From positions 30,242,402 to 30,306,401 of the forward strand of contig NC_088301.1 in assembly GCF_032854445.1 (NCBI RefSeq): a DNA stretch of 64,000 nucleotides, written 5' to 3'. Source of the DNA: Liolophura sinensis. Taxonomy: Eukaryota > Mollusca > Polyplacophora > Chitonida > Chitonidae. Shown here one piece after another: positions 11,801-24,016 of the stretch. Under the pieces are notes generated by a model, which did not search any database, was not told the origin of the DNA, and saw nothing but the letters and a program-made list of their open reading frames with translations. The first letter of the stretch is position 1. Every line of letters starts with the position of its first letter. The position numbers and the translations under genes were made by a program.

Positions 11801-12400
11801 GTGAGCATGGTGCCCTTCCTGTGTGAGAGTGAGCATGATGCCCTTCCTGTGTGAGAGTGAGCATGATGCCCTTCTTGTGTGAGAGTGAGCCTGATGCCCT
11901 TCCTGTGTGAGAGTGAGCCTGATGCCCTTCCTCTGTGGGAATGAGCATAGTGCCCTTCCTGTGTGAGGGTGTGAGGGTGATGCCCTTCCTGTGTGGGAGT
12001 GAGCATGATGCCCTCCCCTGTGAGAAGGAGCATGATGCCCCTCCTGTGTGAGAGTGAGCATGATGCCCTTCTTGTGTGAGAGTGAGCCTGATGCCCTTCC
12101 TGTGTGAGAGTGAGCATGATGCCCTTCCTGTGTGAGAGTGAGCCTGATGCCCTTCCTGTGTGAGAGTGAGCATGATGCCCTTCCTGTGTGAGAGTGAGCA
12201 TGATGCCCTTCTTGTGTGAGAGTGAGCCTGATGCCTTTACTGTGTGAGAGTGAGCATGATGCCCTCCTCTGTGTGAGAGTGAGCATGATGCCCTTCCTGT
12301 GTGAGAGTGAGCATGATGCCCTCCTCTGTGTTAGAGTGAGCATGATGCCCCTCCTGTGTGAGAGTGAGCCTGATACCCTTCCTCTGTGAGAGTTGGCATG
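8887..12400. repeat. 28-bp minisatellite, about 125 copies
   Basis: The unit contains GATGCCCTTCCTGTGTGAGA followed by GTGAGCAT or GTGAGCCT. The array is 3.5 kb with occasional shortened units (for example GTGTGAGTGAACCTG near 9035 and 10790). The minus strand has no stop in any phase of the common unit, so all three reverse frames run open (longest 1107 codons) and give one cyclic 28-residue peptide (LTLTQEGHHAHSHTGRAS...). A marked variant (CATAATGCCC) at 11359, 11639 and 11779 is spaced 280 and 140 bases, or 10 and 5 units, showing block duplication. It is a non-coding minisatellite in my reading. Confidence 0.97.
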
Positions 12401-14662
12401 TGGTTGAACTACAATAAATGCAGCTAAGTGTACTCACGGTGGACACAATTAAAGGACTATATGGACTATAAAGGATTGGCAGGTATCTGATTCCACCACC
12501 AAATGGTTCTTCTTGCTAGTGGATTGAACAGATATTGCCTACTCTAGCAAGTCTGGTGAGCAGACTAGTGTGGATTTTTGCTTTTGCATGTTTCTGCAAA
12601 ACATATCACTGTCATGTGACCATGTCATTGCTGATTTGGGAATATATTTACGTTTTAACAGCAGTTTGTCAGCATTATGACCATTAGACACAGAAAATCT
12701 AAAGTTTTGACATTTTTCACTTGATAATTAGTGTGAAGCTTTTTTCATTTGCTGTTATACCGGTGTCCTTTTTATAGAGAGCGAGATATAACGTCTAGCA
12801 TAGCAAACAGTATAGTGGCTACAATGTCAGAATGCATCCTCAGACAGCAAACATTAGTGCCAGTCTGAATCTGGCCATATGATCAATCACAATGACTTTC
12901 TAAGGTAATCATAAACTTTAATAGTTGATCACTACATATCCTTCTGGGATATCAAATTAAAGCTGCCCTAATGGAAATATTTATTCATGTACATGTTCTG
13001 GACCTGTCACAAAACCAGCAAAATTCCACTGTTTGCCTTCATTCACAGAGAGATGTAGTTTTCTTGCCGGTATCTTCCTACTTATACGCGATGTTCCGCA
13101 ATGGTGATTTAGAAGTCAGTACTCTAGACTGCATGTATCTTATTTTGACGGAAATGCTTTTTGCTGGATCTGGGTTAGTTGCCAAGAAGCTGTCAGCCTG
13201 TGTTTTTGTGGGACCCTGTAAGACTGTAAGACAACTGGGGAGCTGTACAGACCATATAACAGTACCATGTAGTGGTTACATATGTGTCTAGGTTAAGGTA
13301 TGCAAACAGTAATGATGACATCTTGGAACTTCCATGTACCCTTTATCAATATTTTTATAATAAATATCAATATAAAAGCAAAAACTAGTCCTTCCAAAAA
13401 CTAGTCAAGAAGCTTAATTTTGGTAATAATGGTCGTGATTATTTAATGTTCCTTAATTTCCAAACTGTTTGAAAGTTTATAATTTTAGTGGCTCAGACAA
13501 TGTTATGGGTAATTGTTTGTTAAAATAAATTGCGTCCAGAAGCTGTGACGCATTCACATGTAATAATGCGTTGAGACTTTATCCGATGTATGGATCTACA
13601 TATATGCCTAGCCACACATACATCTTCTAGTGTAGGTCTACTCTTTGGGCATCAATCTGATCAGCAGTTTTACAACTTTAGCAATGTGCGGAGAACCCAT
13701 TTGCAGAGGCACATGTATTCTACATGTAGGGTCAGCAGTGAGTCCTGACATATAGTCTAGGAATGATCATACATAGAGCCGTTATCATACATGCATCTAG
13801 AACCATTTTACATGTAGTTCCAGAAAATTTCAAGAACAAGATATTGAATTGCATTTAATTAAATTTCTTTATGTGCAGTCAAATTTTGTGATCAGAGCCT
13901 TAAATTTTTTTCTTCTAGATATGGCCCTGGGTTTATACAATATTATTGTATTTCACTCTTCATGTATAGTCCCTTGCAATGTCCATGGGAATGCATGGGC
14001 ATTGTTGCATTGCGGAATTATCAGTACCTGTTTTGAGGCAGGTGTAACCTAGCCTAGGGAGAGGCAACAGGTTAGGTACCACAAACATCAAGGCATGCTA
14101 GCTGAAAATTCCATAACTTGACACAAACACCAAGTCAGAGTGTGTATTGCTGATATCTGGATGAGCAGCCAGGCTGATGTCAGCCTACAGTAGTGGCTAA
14201 CTCTTCACTGCCCTGTGCACATTAGGGCTGGTCTTTTACAACCCTAGCCAGGACTTCAGAGAAAGCATTTAATTCCCTAGCAGTGCATGTCTCCTAAGTA
14301 CATGACTTAATTAGCCAAGATTTAGTTGTGTTTCCAAACTACTAGAAAGACTTCATTTAAAGACACGCAGCAATCTGAAAGGTACATGTGGAACATTGGA
14401 CTGCTATTTAGTACTGTCCTCTAGTTATACACTAAGAGTATGCAAAAATGTGAAAAAAACCTACTATCTCATATTTTACAACCACACATTGTGGTTTCAC
14501 CATAACTTTATTCAAATATTCCACCTGCAAGTAAGTGAATGCTAAAGCTCAAGTTAATACGAACACAGTCATATGCAACAATCCTAACCAGCTAGTGCTA
14601 TTGACTAACAGGGAATTTTTACTTCAAAATGGTGATAACTAACAAAACATACTACACAGAAT
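12401..14662. other. Gene-free AT-rich sequence
   Basis: No gene family recognised. The longest frame (12971-13291, + strand, 106 codons) shows no domain, codon pattern or splice support. TACATGTA-type palindromes occur near 13710-13730 and 13808-13818. Confidence 0.5.
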
Positions 14663-14672
14663 TAGATTAATT

Positions 14673-14937
14673 GATTTATTTTTTTGTTTGTTTGAGTGGT
14701 GTTTTACGCCGTACTCAAGAATATTTCACTTATACGACGGCGGCCTGCATTATGGTGGGTGGATACCGGGCAGAGCCCGAGGGAAACCCACGACCATCCA
14801 CAGGTTGTTGCCAGACCTTCCCACGTATGGCCGGAGAGGAAGCCAGCATGAGCTGGACTTGAACTCACAGCGACTGCATTGATGAGAGACTTCTGGGTCA
14901 TTACGCTGCGCTAACCAACTGAGCCACGGAGGCCCCC
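14673..14937 (-). mobile_element. SINE family 1, full length, with 10-bp target duplication
   Basis: The complete element reads tail (TTTATTTTTTTGTTTGTTTG) to head (AACTGAGCCACGGAGGCCCC). It is flanked by the direct repeat TAGATTAATT at 14663-14672 and 14938-14947, the target-site duplication expected from LINE-assisted retroposition. Body blocks are close to the family consensus, so it is a fairly young copy. Confidence 0.95.
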
Positions 14938-14947
14938 TAGATTAATT

Positions 14948-16582
14948 AAATGAGTAATTATAATTATATGTATTTCTTATCCTAACCATCAAGCAATACA
15001 CCTCAATGAAATGTACTTGTAGTTACAGCGTGCGTGCCAACATTTCATGATAGACATGCATAGAAGAATCAGAACTGATCTAAAATTAGATAGAATGGTA
15101 CTGGTTAATGCTGATATCATGGGAGTTGTTTATGCTTAAATTGAACCAACTGAACAAATGATAAGCTAAAATTAAAGACCTGTAGGTAAAACGCTGATGA
15201 TGATTGTTGGTGCTAATAAAGTGAAATGTGCGCAAAACAAAATATGGTTCATCTTTCAAAGTGTCCATTGTGTTCAGCAATAACCTGTCAGATGATGTAT
15301 TCTCCTAGTGTTATTTCATTAGTCTGAAGTGCAAAGCACTTACACCTTACAGCTGTAGATTGTTAGATCGTGTGCTTTAATTCTGGTCTCATATGATATT
15401 TTCTAAATCACAGAACAAAACTTTGTAGATCAATTTATTCTTGAGTTAGATTTATATAAGTTGTATTGAAACATAGAAACACAAAACAAAATAAACATGA
15501 TTATAATGTTACAACAAACATATGCATCTAAGATGGTGTCAGATGTGTCTCTACAGATGGTCACTGGCTACACTGTACATGTATGTATAGACTTGAATTA
15601 TCAGTTGATGGTATTTATTAGCAAGTTTTGCCGTGTAGCCATGAGATTCAAATTGTTTGCTTGGTTGGAGGTCTATTTTGTCGATGTTCTCTGTAAAGGT
15701 CTGTCCTATTTTCAGTTAATTTTAAACTGAAACTACATGTGTAATACATAAAATCGTATTGCATTAGTGTAATTGTGAATCGTGTTTGATGCATGAAGTT
15801 AAGAACATAAAGAAAGCAGAAATCTTTGGTCAAACTGTGAGCAATTTTGCTCTCAAAGTCAGCATGTTACATAATTCATCTCTGCAAGCTGTCCCTTACA
15901 GACATGAAGTGTACGCCTTTGAAAAAAATCAAGACTTCGGAAATGTACCTGAGGTACACCTTAGAAACTTTGAAAGTTAAAAAAAGTAAAAGATGTACCT
16001 CAGGTACACCTTAGAAACTTTGAGATTAAAATTTAGTGGTGATTTAGTACCCTGATTCAGGTACACTTTTCAAGTTTTAAAAGATTCAGACAAAATGGTG
16101 AGTACAAAATTACAAATATTTTTGTGCAAAAGAAAAATGATGGTTAATTAAATATAATCCTTTGTCTCACCCTGTAATGACTTGCCATTTAGTGTGTGAA
16201 TATTGACCAATCACATAGCATAGATATATTTGCCCCTGATTATTCCAAGATGGCTGCCCTGAACAAGGTGCATGTATATTTCTGGCTGTGGGAAAACAAC
16301 CCAGTTATTCACTGATTGATGCTTCCTTGGACAGGATTTGTAACATGTTTTGGCACATGAACAGTTCTAATAGGCATAGAAAAGTAGTAGCTGTAAATTT
16401 TGATCAAGCAGCTACAAAGCCTCATGTAATTGTATATCACAGTTGTTGTCAGCTGAGGTTTACAGACACTGTAAACAAAGAACAGCATGCACTTACAAAC
16501 TTACTTAAATTTATCTATAAGTTATACAGCCAATATGTAAGTGTTTTGAGCTTGTTTTCTATCACTCTAAGGAAACCTTCAA
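14948..16582. other. Gene-free sequence with a GTACCTGAGGTACACC repeat
   Basis: No gene recognised. At 15944-16063 a block around CCTGAGGTACACCTTAGAAA occurs two to three times with spacing of roughly 50 bases. The rest is AT-rich and unassigned. Confidence 0.45.
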
Positions 16583-16651
16583 TGTCATATGACTGAAAAA
16601 TTGTTAAGTATGACGTTAAACCCCAAGCACTCACACACTCACTCACTCACT
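16583..16651 (+). mobile_element. SINE family 2, 3' tail fragment
   Basis: GTCATATGACTGAAAAATTG followed by TTAAGTATGACGTTAAACCC and a degenerate CACTCACTCACT tail matches the 3' end of the copy at 20057-20293. The head and body are absent. Confidence 0.8.
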
Positions 16652-16699
16652 GTTTTCTATCAAAATAAAAGTGAAAACAGTATACATCCACCCTGCCTA

Positions 16700-16950
16700 T
16701 AAGCATGAACCTCAGCTATACCTCAAATACACCTCAGGCATCATATTTTTTTACCCTAATGTTTACACGGCACACCTCTACTGAAGTGTACTATAGATGT
16801 TCTTCAGGTACTAATCGGCAGTACCCCCAGATACACCTTCAATGCACCTCAGATACAACTCAAGTATACCTCAGACACACCTCAGTTCAGATATGCTACT
16901 CTCCAATGTACATCTCAGATGCACGTCAAATATACCTCTGGTACACCTTA
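16700..16950. repeat. Degenerate ACACCTCAG-type short repeat
   Basis: Variants of ATACACCTCAGG recur many times at irregular spacing of about 10-25 bases (CTATACCTCAAATACACCTC, ATACCTCAGACACACCTCAG, and so on). It looks like an old, diverged simple array. Confidence 0.6.
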
Positions 16951-17676
16951 TAAGGGTAAGGGGTGTGTGTTTTTCTTGACTATATTTTGTGATGTTGCTC
17001 TGCACTACCCCACATTCTGATTTTAGCTGAGGGGTTACTGTGGTAGAGGACTTTGAAGAAAAACATTTTCAGACCATACATTTTTCAACCATCCTATATA
17101 GAGACAATATGGGGTGCCTGTGTATAATATGGGTCAAACAGGCTTTATACATTGTGGGTGCATGCATAAGATAAATGACAGGATAGAAACGTGTAGCTTA
17201 ACATATCAGGTTGTGTGAGCCAATGTGCATGTGAGTGTATGCTCAAATTTAAAGTGTATGCCCTCTCACATTCATGATGTGACTGTAAATCTTCCCAAAG
17301 ACTGATTTATGACAAGTGTAGTCTTACTGCTTACTGTCTTTTTGTTCTATTTGAGTTCATTTGGTTTGTGGGCTATACTGCCCTGTGTTGTTTCATTGCA
17401 ATCAGGTTTTGATGCTCTGCCTAATTGTCATTTTGGTAAAACAGTGTGAAAATCACATTAATATATATTGATATAATTGTGGACCATTGTACGTCATATT
17501 TTGTGTGTGATGTTATGGTAGTTTTAAGAGTGACAAACTTAATTATGTATGCTTTCTTCTCACATGTGTTCCATGTGAGTTTGACCACACCAAAATTTCA
17601 TTGTCGTCCAAAGTACATGTATGTGTTTTCATGTAAATTAGTTCATCTAGAGTTGTCTTACAGGTGTACATTTGAA

Positions 17677-18200
17677 GGGGCATCCATGGCTTAGTGGTTA
17701 GTGTGACAGCGCAGCACAATGAACCAGGAGTCTCTCATCAGTATAATCAATGTATGCTGGCCTCCGCTCTGGCCATACATGGCAAGGTTTGACAGCAACG
17801 GGGGATGGTCAAGGGTTTAGGGCCTGGTTTCCTCCTACCATAATGCTAGATTTATTTATTTATTTGATTGGTGTTTTACGCCGTACTCAAGAATATTTCA
17901 CTTATACGACGGCGGCCAGCATTATGGTGGGAGGAAACCCGGCACAGCCCGGGGGAAACCCACGAAAACCCGCAGGTTGCTGCCAGACCTTCCCACGTAC
18001 GGCTGGAGAGGAAGCCAGCATGAGCTGGACTTGAACTCACAACGACCGCATTGGTGAGAGACGCCTGGGTCATTACGCTGCGCTAGCGCTTTAACCGACT
18101 GAGCCACGGAGGCCCCCCATAGTGCTAGAGGTTTTCATATAGGTGATATATTCTTGAGTACAGCATAAAACATCAGTGAAATAAATCAAATAAATAAAAA
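17677..18200 (+). mobile_element. SINE family 1 (old copy), split by a younger SINE
   Basis: Its 5' part (17677-17850) starts GGGGCATCCATGGCTTAGTG and reaches CCTACCATAATGCTAGA. Its 3' part (18118-18200) resumes at CATAGTGCTAGAGG and ends TATTCTTGAGTACAGCATAA, AATAAATCAAATAAATAAAA. The gap is exactly filled by an opposite-strand SINE. The old copy is clearly more diverged than the inserted one. Confidence 0.92.
17851..18117 (-). mobile_element. SINE family 1 (young copy) nested in an older SINE
   Basis: Full-length element, tail TTTATTTATTTATTTGATTG on the left, head CGACTGAGCCACGGAGGCCC on the right. It is flanked by CATAATGCTAGA (17839-17850) and CATAGTGCTAGA (18118-18129), a 12-bp target duplication with one later change. 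Body is near consensus. Confidence 0.95.
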
Positions 18201-18205
18201 GAAAA

Positions 18206-20056
18206 AATCATGGTAAAAACACAAATTTATGACCTTGTTGGTTAAAAGCTCTATTATTCCTTTGATAGGAATTGGTTTCCTCTCAAAAGATGTCTTGGTT
18301 TCATGTACATGTAGCTTAATGAAATTTAGGTTCAGTGAAGCACAAATTCTTGTTCTACAGTGGAACTCAGCCTTGCAAGAAAGAATTTGACATGTAAATA
18401 ATGAATGCGGAGTTCTAATTATTAGACCAAGGCCTGCAATAAAATCAGCATAAAGTGCTTTTTGCTTTGAACTTCTTTTCTGTGATCGATTTCCAAAATG
18501 GCTCGCAGTAAACAGAAGGAGTGTATTGATTGGCCAATAATAGGCCCGATAACAGAGGATTTGTTTCTGGGTGAGATTGATTTCTCGTGTATAATACTGA
18601 CCTCAAGTAGCAATTAGGTCAGCCAACCACCAGTCACAAGGTTGGAATACAGGACCTTAACTCCCAGTAGAGCTAAATCTATATTATTTTATATTATTCT
18701 GTTTCTCTTATTCTTCACATTGAGCTTGTAAATGTATGATGTATTTAGAACAGGTAAATCAGAATAGAATCAGGCAATTGATGTATTAGTGGACAAAATG
18801 TTCAGTAGCTAATTATAGGTAGTCATGAAATCAGCAGAGCTCATTTTTTGATGGGAATACGGGAATTCATTTTCTGAAATATTCTCATAAATCAAAGTTT
18901 GTGGAGTGTAGATACATCCAGATGTGTGTACAAAACCTTATGCTTAGTACATACTTGTAACTGCAAGTCCAAATTGGTCAGACCTAAAAAAAAAGAAACC
19001 TTTAGCGTATAAGCTGTCAGTATAAGGTCTATATCATACTTGTCTGATATATTAAGTATGTATCTCTTGTACACCATGTATTTTATCACTTACTTGTCGT
19101 GAGAAGAGGAATTAACAAACAATTTTAATACAGTATCGGTACATACAGGGATCTAAAATTGAATCCCTGTGGATTTCTGTGAGAGGAAACTGTTGTGGAT
19201 TCTGGCAAAATTAGATGAGAAATGATCCCTGCTCAGCATCACAGAAAATTGGGGTAAGTTAAAGCATTAAGTGATCCCACAGTACTTTGTTTGTCATCCA
19301 CATGTATAGACTATTACTTCTGCTACATTTAACTAATCACATGTCTCCACAGGCAATCCACAGGACATCTGTCAATTTTATTGCATGTCAAAAGCTAAAT
19401 ATACCAGATGCTGATATTTGTCATATATGTATATATGGTGCAGTTTTTAATATTTAATCACATTGACGGTTCTTCTGATAGGAAGATTTTGGCAAATTGC
19501 TCCATTCATATTATAAATTTCAATGATGCTCACATCGTAGCTGTGATGAGAAATCCGAGGTTAAATATCTCTATGTGAACATGTACAAATACATGTATAA
19601 TCAAATTTCTGAACTACCATTCACATTGTGTGGAAGCCACAGGTAGAAGATTTTAATATATACCTGTCCACAGATATGTTAATTATGTGCTTAATAAGGG
19701 TACGTGTATGCAGACACTCTGATGGAATGAGAGTCCAGTGAAAAGGAATGTGTATAGAATGAGGTGTAAGGCTTTGTTAGGGAGAACATCTGAAAGTACA
19801 CGGCTGACATATGTGAAGTCTAACGCAGCTGTGTAAGGAGTGGCAAACTAGAAGGGTTTCAGAAACAGGACTCCTGTACATGGTTTTGGAACTGGAATAT
19901 TGTTCATGTAATGTGAAATCCCAATTCTCCATGTGAATTTAATTCAAAACTTGTGGCAATACCAGTTGACCCCTAGAGGCTCTACAATTTGAGGATGTAG
20001 CGGTACAATATACAGTAACATCCAGTCAGTAATTTAAAAAAAAAAAAATGAATAGT
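18206..20056. other. Gene-free AT-rich sequence
   Basis: I find no gene, array or recognised element. Frames up to 65 codons on the minus strand lack any recognisable domain. Confidence 0.5.
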
Positions 20057-20293
20057 GCAACGACTGGTTGACCCGTATCAGTATAATGGCTCGGGCGGGG
20101 CGGCTTACTTGCCTTTGGTGTGTCGTCTCAGTGAAACAGCACTAGATAAAAGAGCGGTGGAAATCTGTCCTGCGACAAGAAGGCACATTACATACACCCT
20201 AAGGATTCCTTCGTCGTCATATGACTGAAAAATTGTGGAGTACGACGTTAAACCCCAAGCGCTCTCTCACTCACTCACTCACTCACTCACTCA
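20057..20293 (+). mobile_element. SINE family 2 copy lacking the tRNA-like head
   Basis: The body runs from CGACTGGTTGACCCGTATCA through GTATAATGGCTCGGGCGGGG to the 3' block GTCATATGACTGAAAAATTG, TACGACGTTAAACCCC and an (ACTC)n tail. The CAGTATAATG body block and CGTTAAACCC end are shared with the full copy at 26620-26986 (minus). Similar mobile sequences are common in molluscs from general knowledge. Confidence 0.8.
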
Positions 20294-20420
20294 AAAAAAT
20301 GACCCTGTGTTAATCGTCCTTAACCAAGAATAATTTTATTTGATAATGCATGCATTTTATCCTGATATTGTCAGTCACTCATTGTAATTTAAACACTTTG
20401 TCTGCCGTTACATGAAGGAA

Positions 20421-20539
20421 GACTTGTGATTATCACAGACTTGTGATTATCACAGACTTGTGATTATCACAGACTTGTGGTTATCACAGACTTGTGATTA
20501 TCACAGACTTGTGATTATCACAGACTTGTGATTATCCCG
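20421..20539. repeat. 17-bp tandem repeat, seven copies
   Basis: The unit is GACTTGTGATTATCACA, nearly perfect, with one GGTTATC variant and a truncated last unit. Each unit contains the dyad GTGATTATCAC (arms GTGAT and ATCAC around one base). Confidence 0.97.
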
Positions 20540-23500
20540 TTATTTTTGTTACATACATGTACTGTGCAGGCATTAATATTATTGTCCAAAGTACAAAATT
20601 TGTGTTAAAGTCTTGCATCTGTAGGCTTAAATATTATTAAAGTAAGGTAGAAGATTGTATTTATCTGTGACTATATGCAGCTCTTTAAGTAAGTTGATCT
20701 CCCTGTCATTGGTTACATGTAAATCAGTCATAGTTTTGACATCTTATCTTGTAACATGAATGTCCTGTCTTTTAACACTGAACAGTGGGTATGGGAGCAT
20801 GCGTCTGCCAGATGGCATGACATGCTGTATGGAGGATATAGCAGTTATCGTTAATTTACATGTACTTTAAGCACATATTGAGAGAAATATGAATTATCTC
20901 AATACTGTTGGGAGTGACCTGTATTAAGAAATTCTTAAGAACACATGATGATTTGAAAAAAAAATATGCAAATGAAACGTAAAAAGCCTTTACATGTTTG
21001 TTTTTTTCATGTAAAACGTTTGTAGATGATGACATTTCTAGGTTTGGCCTGAGAAGGGAGATTAACAGCAGACTAACTTCTTGCACATGGTGAAGACATG
21101 TTCTGACATGAATAACTGCTAGGCCACACCAGCTTTATTCATCATGGTGGAGAACCAGGAGAGGGAATGGTATCACAAACATTGATAGACAATAAGACTG
21201 ACTCTCACAATAAGAGTGGTGTCACATTATCTTAGGATTTTTATGAGAAAAGAAGAACTAACTTTTAACAAATAACATTAAGGAGTAAAATGCAAAGCCA
21301 GTTAAAACCTAATTTTATATTTTTTTATACATTGTATAAATATACTTTGTAGCTTGAAAGCTTGTTGATAATTACTATTATCTGATAGCCAAATCCCTAC
21401 TGGTATGGTAGTGTCACATGGGAAACTAGAAATACTACGTGACACTTTATGGCATTAAAAATATAATAAAGGTAGCGATTTATAATTATTATTATTTTAT
21501 TTTTCTTTCACCCTTGAGCACTTTTAGAGCAAAACATGCATTGGCTATAACTGAAATTAGAACTAGTGAGGAAAAAGAAGCTGAGGCTGCCATTTGCAGC
21601 TGACATGGTGTTCAATAGTGGAAGAAGAACAGTATGTTTGTGGTACTTATTTTAAACATCTTAATTCTGTGAGGATTCTAAAACATTTTAATAACAGACA
21701 CAACTAGGCTCTCATGTTTGTAAAAAAATTAATTCTTAATATCTGCTAATAAAGTAATATACATGTATGCATGCTGTGACATTTAGAAGGGCCTTAAGCT
21801 ATGCATGGATATATGTACCTGTAGAGATGTTGAACAAAGTTTGTGTTATAAATCAGTAACATGTCGGAATTAATCCGAGAAGGGGAGACTCGATGAAGTC
21901 AAGTGGTTAAATTGATTTGGCCTTACAGCAAGCCCACCTCTGATCCTTAGTTGACTAGTCCACTGGAACTGCTGAAGATATTGTATTTCAGTATCACCCC
22001 TGGTCCTAGTTCTTAATTGGATGGCAGCCCAGTGTGACAGTGCCGCAATAACCCTAATACCTTTAAGGACACGACATGGACATAGAAAGCCACACGGAGT
22101 GACTAGAGTGGAGATTACAGACTTTACCTGTCCTGAAAAGCAGGAGAGCTTTTGTGTGACTATTTGTCAGTAAGAAGGGCAACTTCAAAGCGACTGGTTG
22201 TACATGGAGGATCTCCAAACAGCTAGCTAACATTTCACTTTGGACATATTGGATAACTGTGTATGCAGTCGCTTGGTTGCCATTTTATACTGAAACCTTT
22301 GAGAATTTATTACTTCCTTCAGCTTTATAAGCAGACCATGGCCGTACTCCAGGCGAATAAAAATCATAGCCGTAGTGATTGATCAAGGCTATCAGATGTT
22401 GAGATCGCTCTCATCTGGATGTTATCAGGGAAAAATGGTGTGCTTATGCCAGGTGACATCTAAATTGGAACCTCTTGTCTGAGTTATGAGTTATACTGCT
22501 CAACATTGTAACAGGCTGGGTTGAACCACATGGATTGAGAATACCCTGTTTCTGCACTCTGAAGTTATTCTTCCCCATTGTAAGTGTGTTAATCTAGTGT
22601 ACCTCTTTGTGACTGACCTCGATTCAGAGGTGTAAAAAATTTTATGTACATTTTGTTCTAGTTATAGGTGTAAAGGTGTGAAGAGCAGTCTATCTCAGTC
22701 ATCTCAATGTGCATGGTCTTGAACCCAGGTACATACATTTCATGTACAAAGATGTAGATATAGTAGATATATATATATATTATATACAGATATTTTTATA
22801 TCTACATGCAGCTCAAGGTGATGCCCAGCATACAAATTAATATTTATGTATGCTTATTTTTTTTACCTTGTCATAATCTAAACTTCACAGCGTAATACTG
22901 GATGGGATTTCACATTTTCTCTAATCTGTTATGTTTTTCAGCATGTAAATATAGTTGGCTGAATTTGAAAACTTTCTAACTTCCTTGAAAAGATTTTTTC
23001 TCTTAATATGCTCTAAATTTTAAAATATGTAACTTTCAAGCATAGAAATTTTCCTCCAGTTGGCTGATTTCAGATTTTTTTTTTTAAATTTAAAAAAAAA
23101 AGATCTGTTGATCACCTGTGGGAACAGGTGATTGCTAATGTAATTTGGAGGTAGGGTGAGGTATTTTTTTATTTTTTTTTTCTGGCCATTAATTCCCATG
23201 TCTGAAGTTTAGCCTGAAGCACTCAGATTTACTAACTGTAGCAGCTACAAACACATACATACATGTACATGTATTTGGTAAGTATTTTTGTTGTGTTTAG
23301 ACAACTTGTACTGCATGCTGAGCTATTAGATACATACTGTATCCATATAAAGTGTAGTGCACACTTATATATCCCGGATATGGCAATCTCCTGTTTGCAT
23401 ATACCAGATGGGGTATTTACCCCACCTGAAACCTTACTCAGATAAGTATGATATAGGGTCAGAGTTAGATGTTACACTACTGTGTTTGTGTTTGTACCAA

Positions 23501-23628
23501 TACCCACTCTTATATGCAGTCCCATTGCTACTACCCCTTCTGTCTATTATACCTCTGCTGAAGGAGCTCTCAAATCTGATACGTATGGCTAATTAACATA
23601 ATCCAGGATAACCAATAGAGACAACCGT
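20540..23628. other. Gene-free AT-rich sequence
   Basis: No gene recognised. A TA-rich stretch lies at 22763-22800. At 23112-23131 ATCACCTG and CAGGTGAT form 8-bp inverted arms around TGGGA, giving two opposed E-box motifs. Frames up to 79 codons appear random. Confidence 0.5.
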
Positions 23629-24016
23629 ACCATCGTGAGCCGTTACATGTTGTTATTGAAAAATTGCTGTGACTGAACAAAACTGGTACTAGATGATGAA
23701 TATGGGCCAAATTTTATCGAAACTTACCATGGTGATCCGTTACATGTTGTTATTGCAAAATTGCTGTGACTGAATGAAACTGGTACTAGATGGTGAATAT
23801 GGGCCAAATTTTAACGTAACGTACCATCGTGAGCCGTTACATGTTGTTATTGAAAAATTTCTGTGACTCAACAAAACTGGTACTAGATGATGAATATGGG
23901 CCAAATTTTATCGAAACTTACCATGGTGAGCCGTTACATGTTGTTATTGCAAAATTGCTGTGACTGAATGAAACTGGAACTAGAAGGTGAATATGGGTCA
24001 AATTTTAACGAATTTG
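23629..24016. repeat. 97-bp tandem repeat, four copies in A-B-A-B order
   Basis: Units begin at 23629, 23726, 23823 and 23920 (ACCATCGTGAGCCGTTACAT or ACCATGGTGA-CCGTTACATG). Units 1 and 3 share AACAAAACTGGTACTAGATG; units 2 and 4 share GAATGAAACTGG. The array therefore grew by duplicating a 194-bp dimer. Confidence 0.95.

Noticed and set aside
8878-12201. Minus-strand 1107-codon His-rich protein gene
   Set aside because: All three reverse frames are open with the same cyclic peptide, which follows from a 28-bp stop-free unit and needs no selection for coding.
8887-12400. CRISPR array
   Set aside because: Repeats are contiguous with no unique spacers, the genome is eukaryotic, and no cas-like gene is present.
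14671-14901. Short proteins encoded by SINE sequence (also at 4196, 17750, 40942, 41635)
   Set aside because: Similar peptides recur because the frames lie in copies of one SINE family; they have no coding role.
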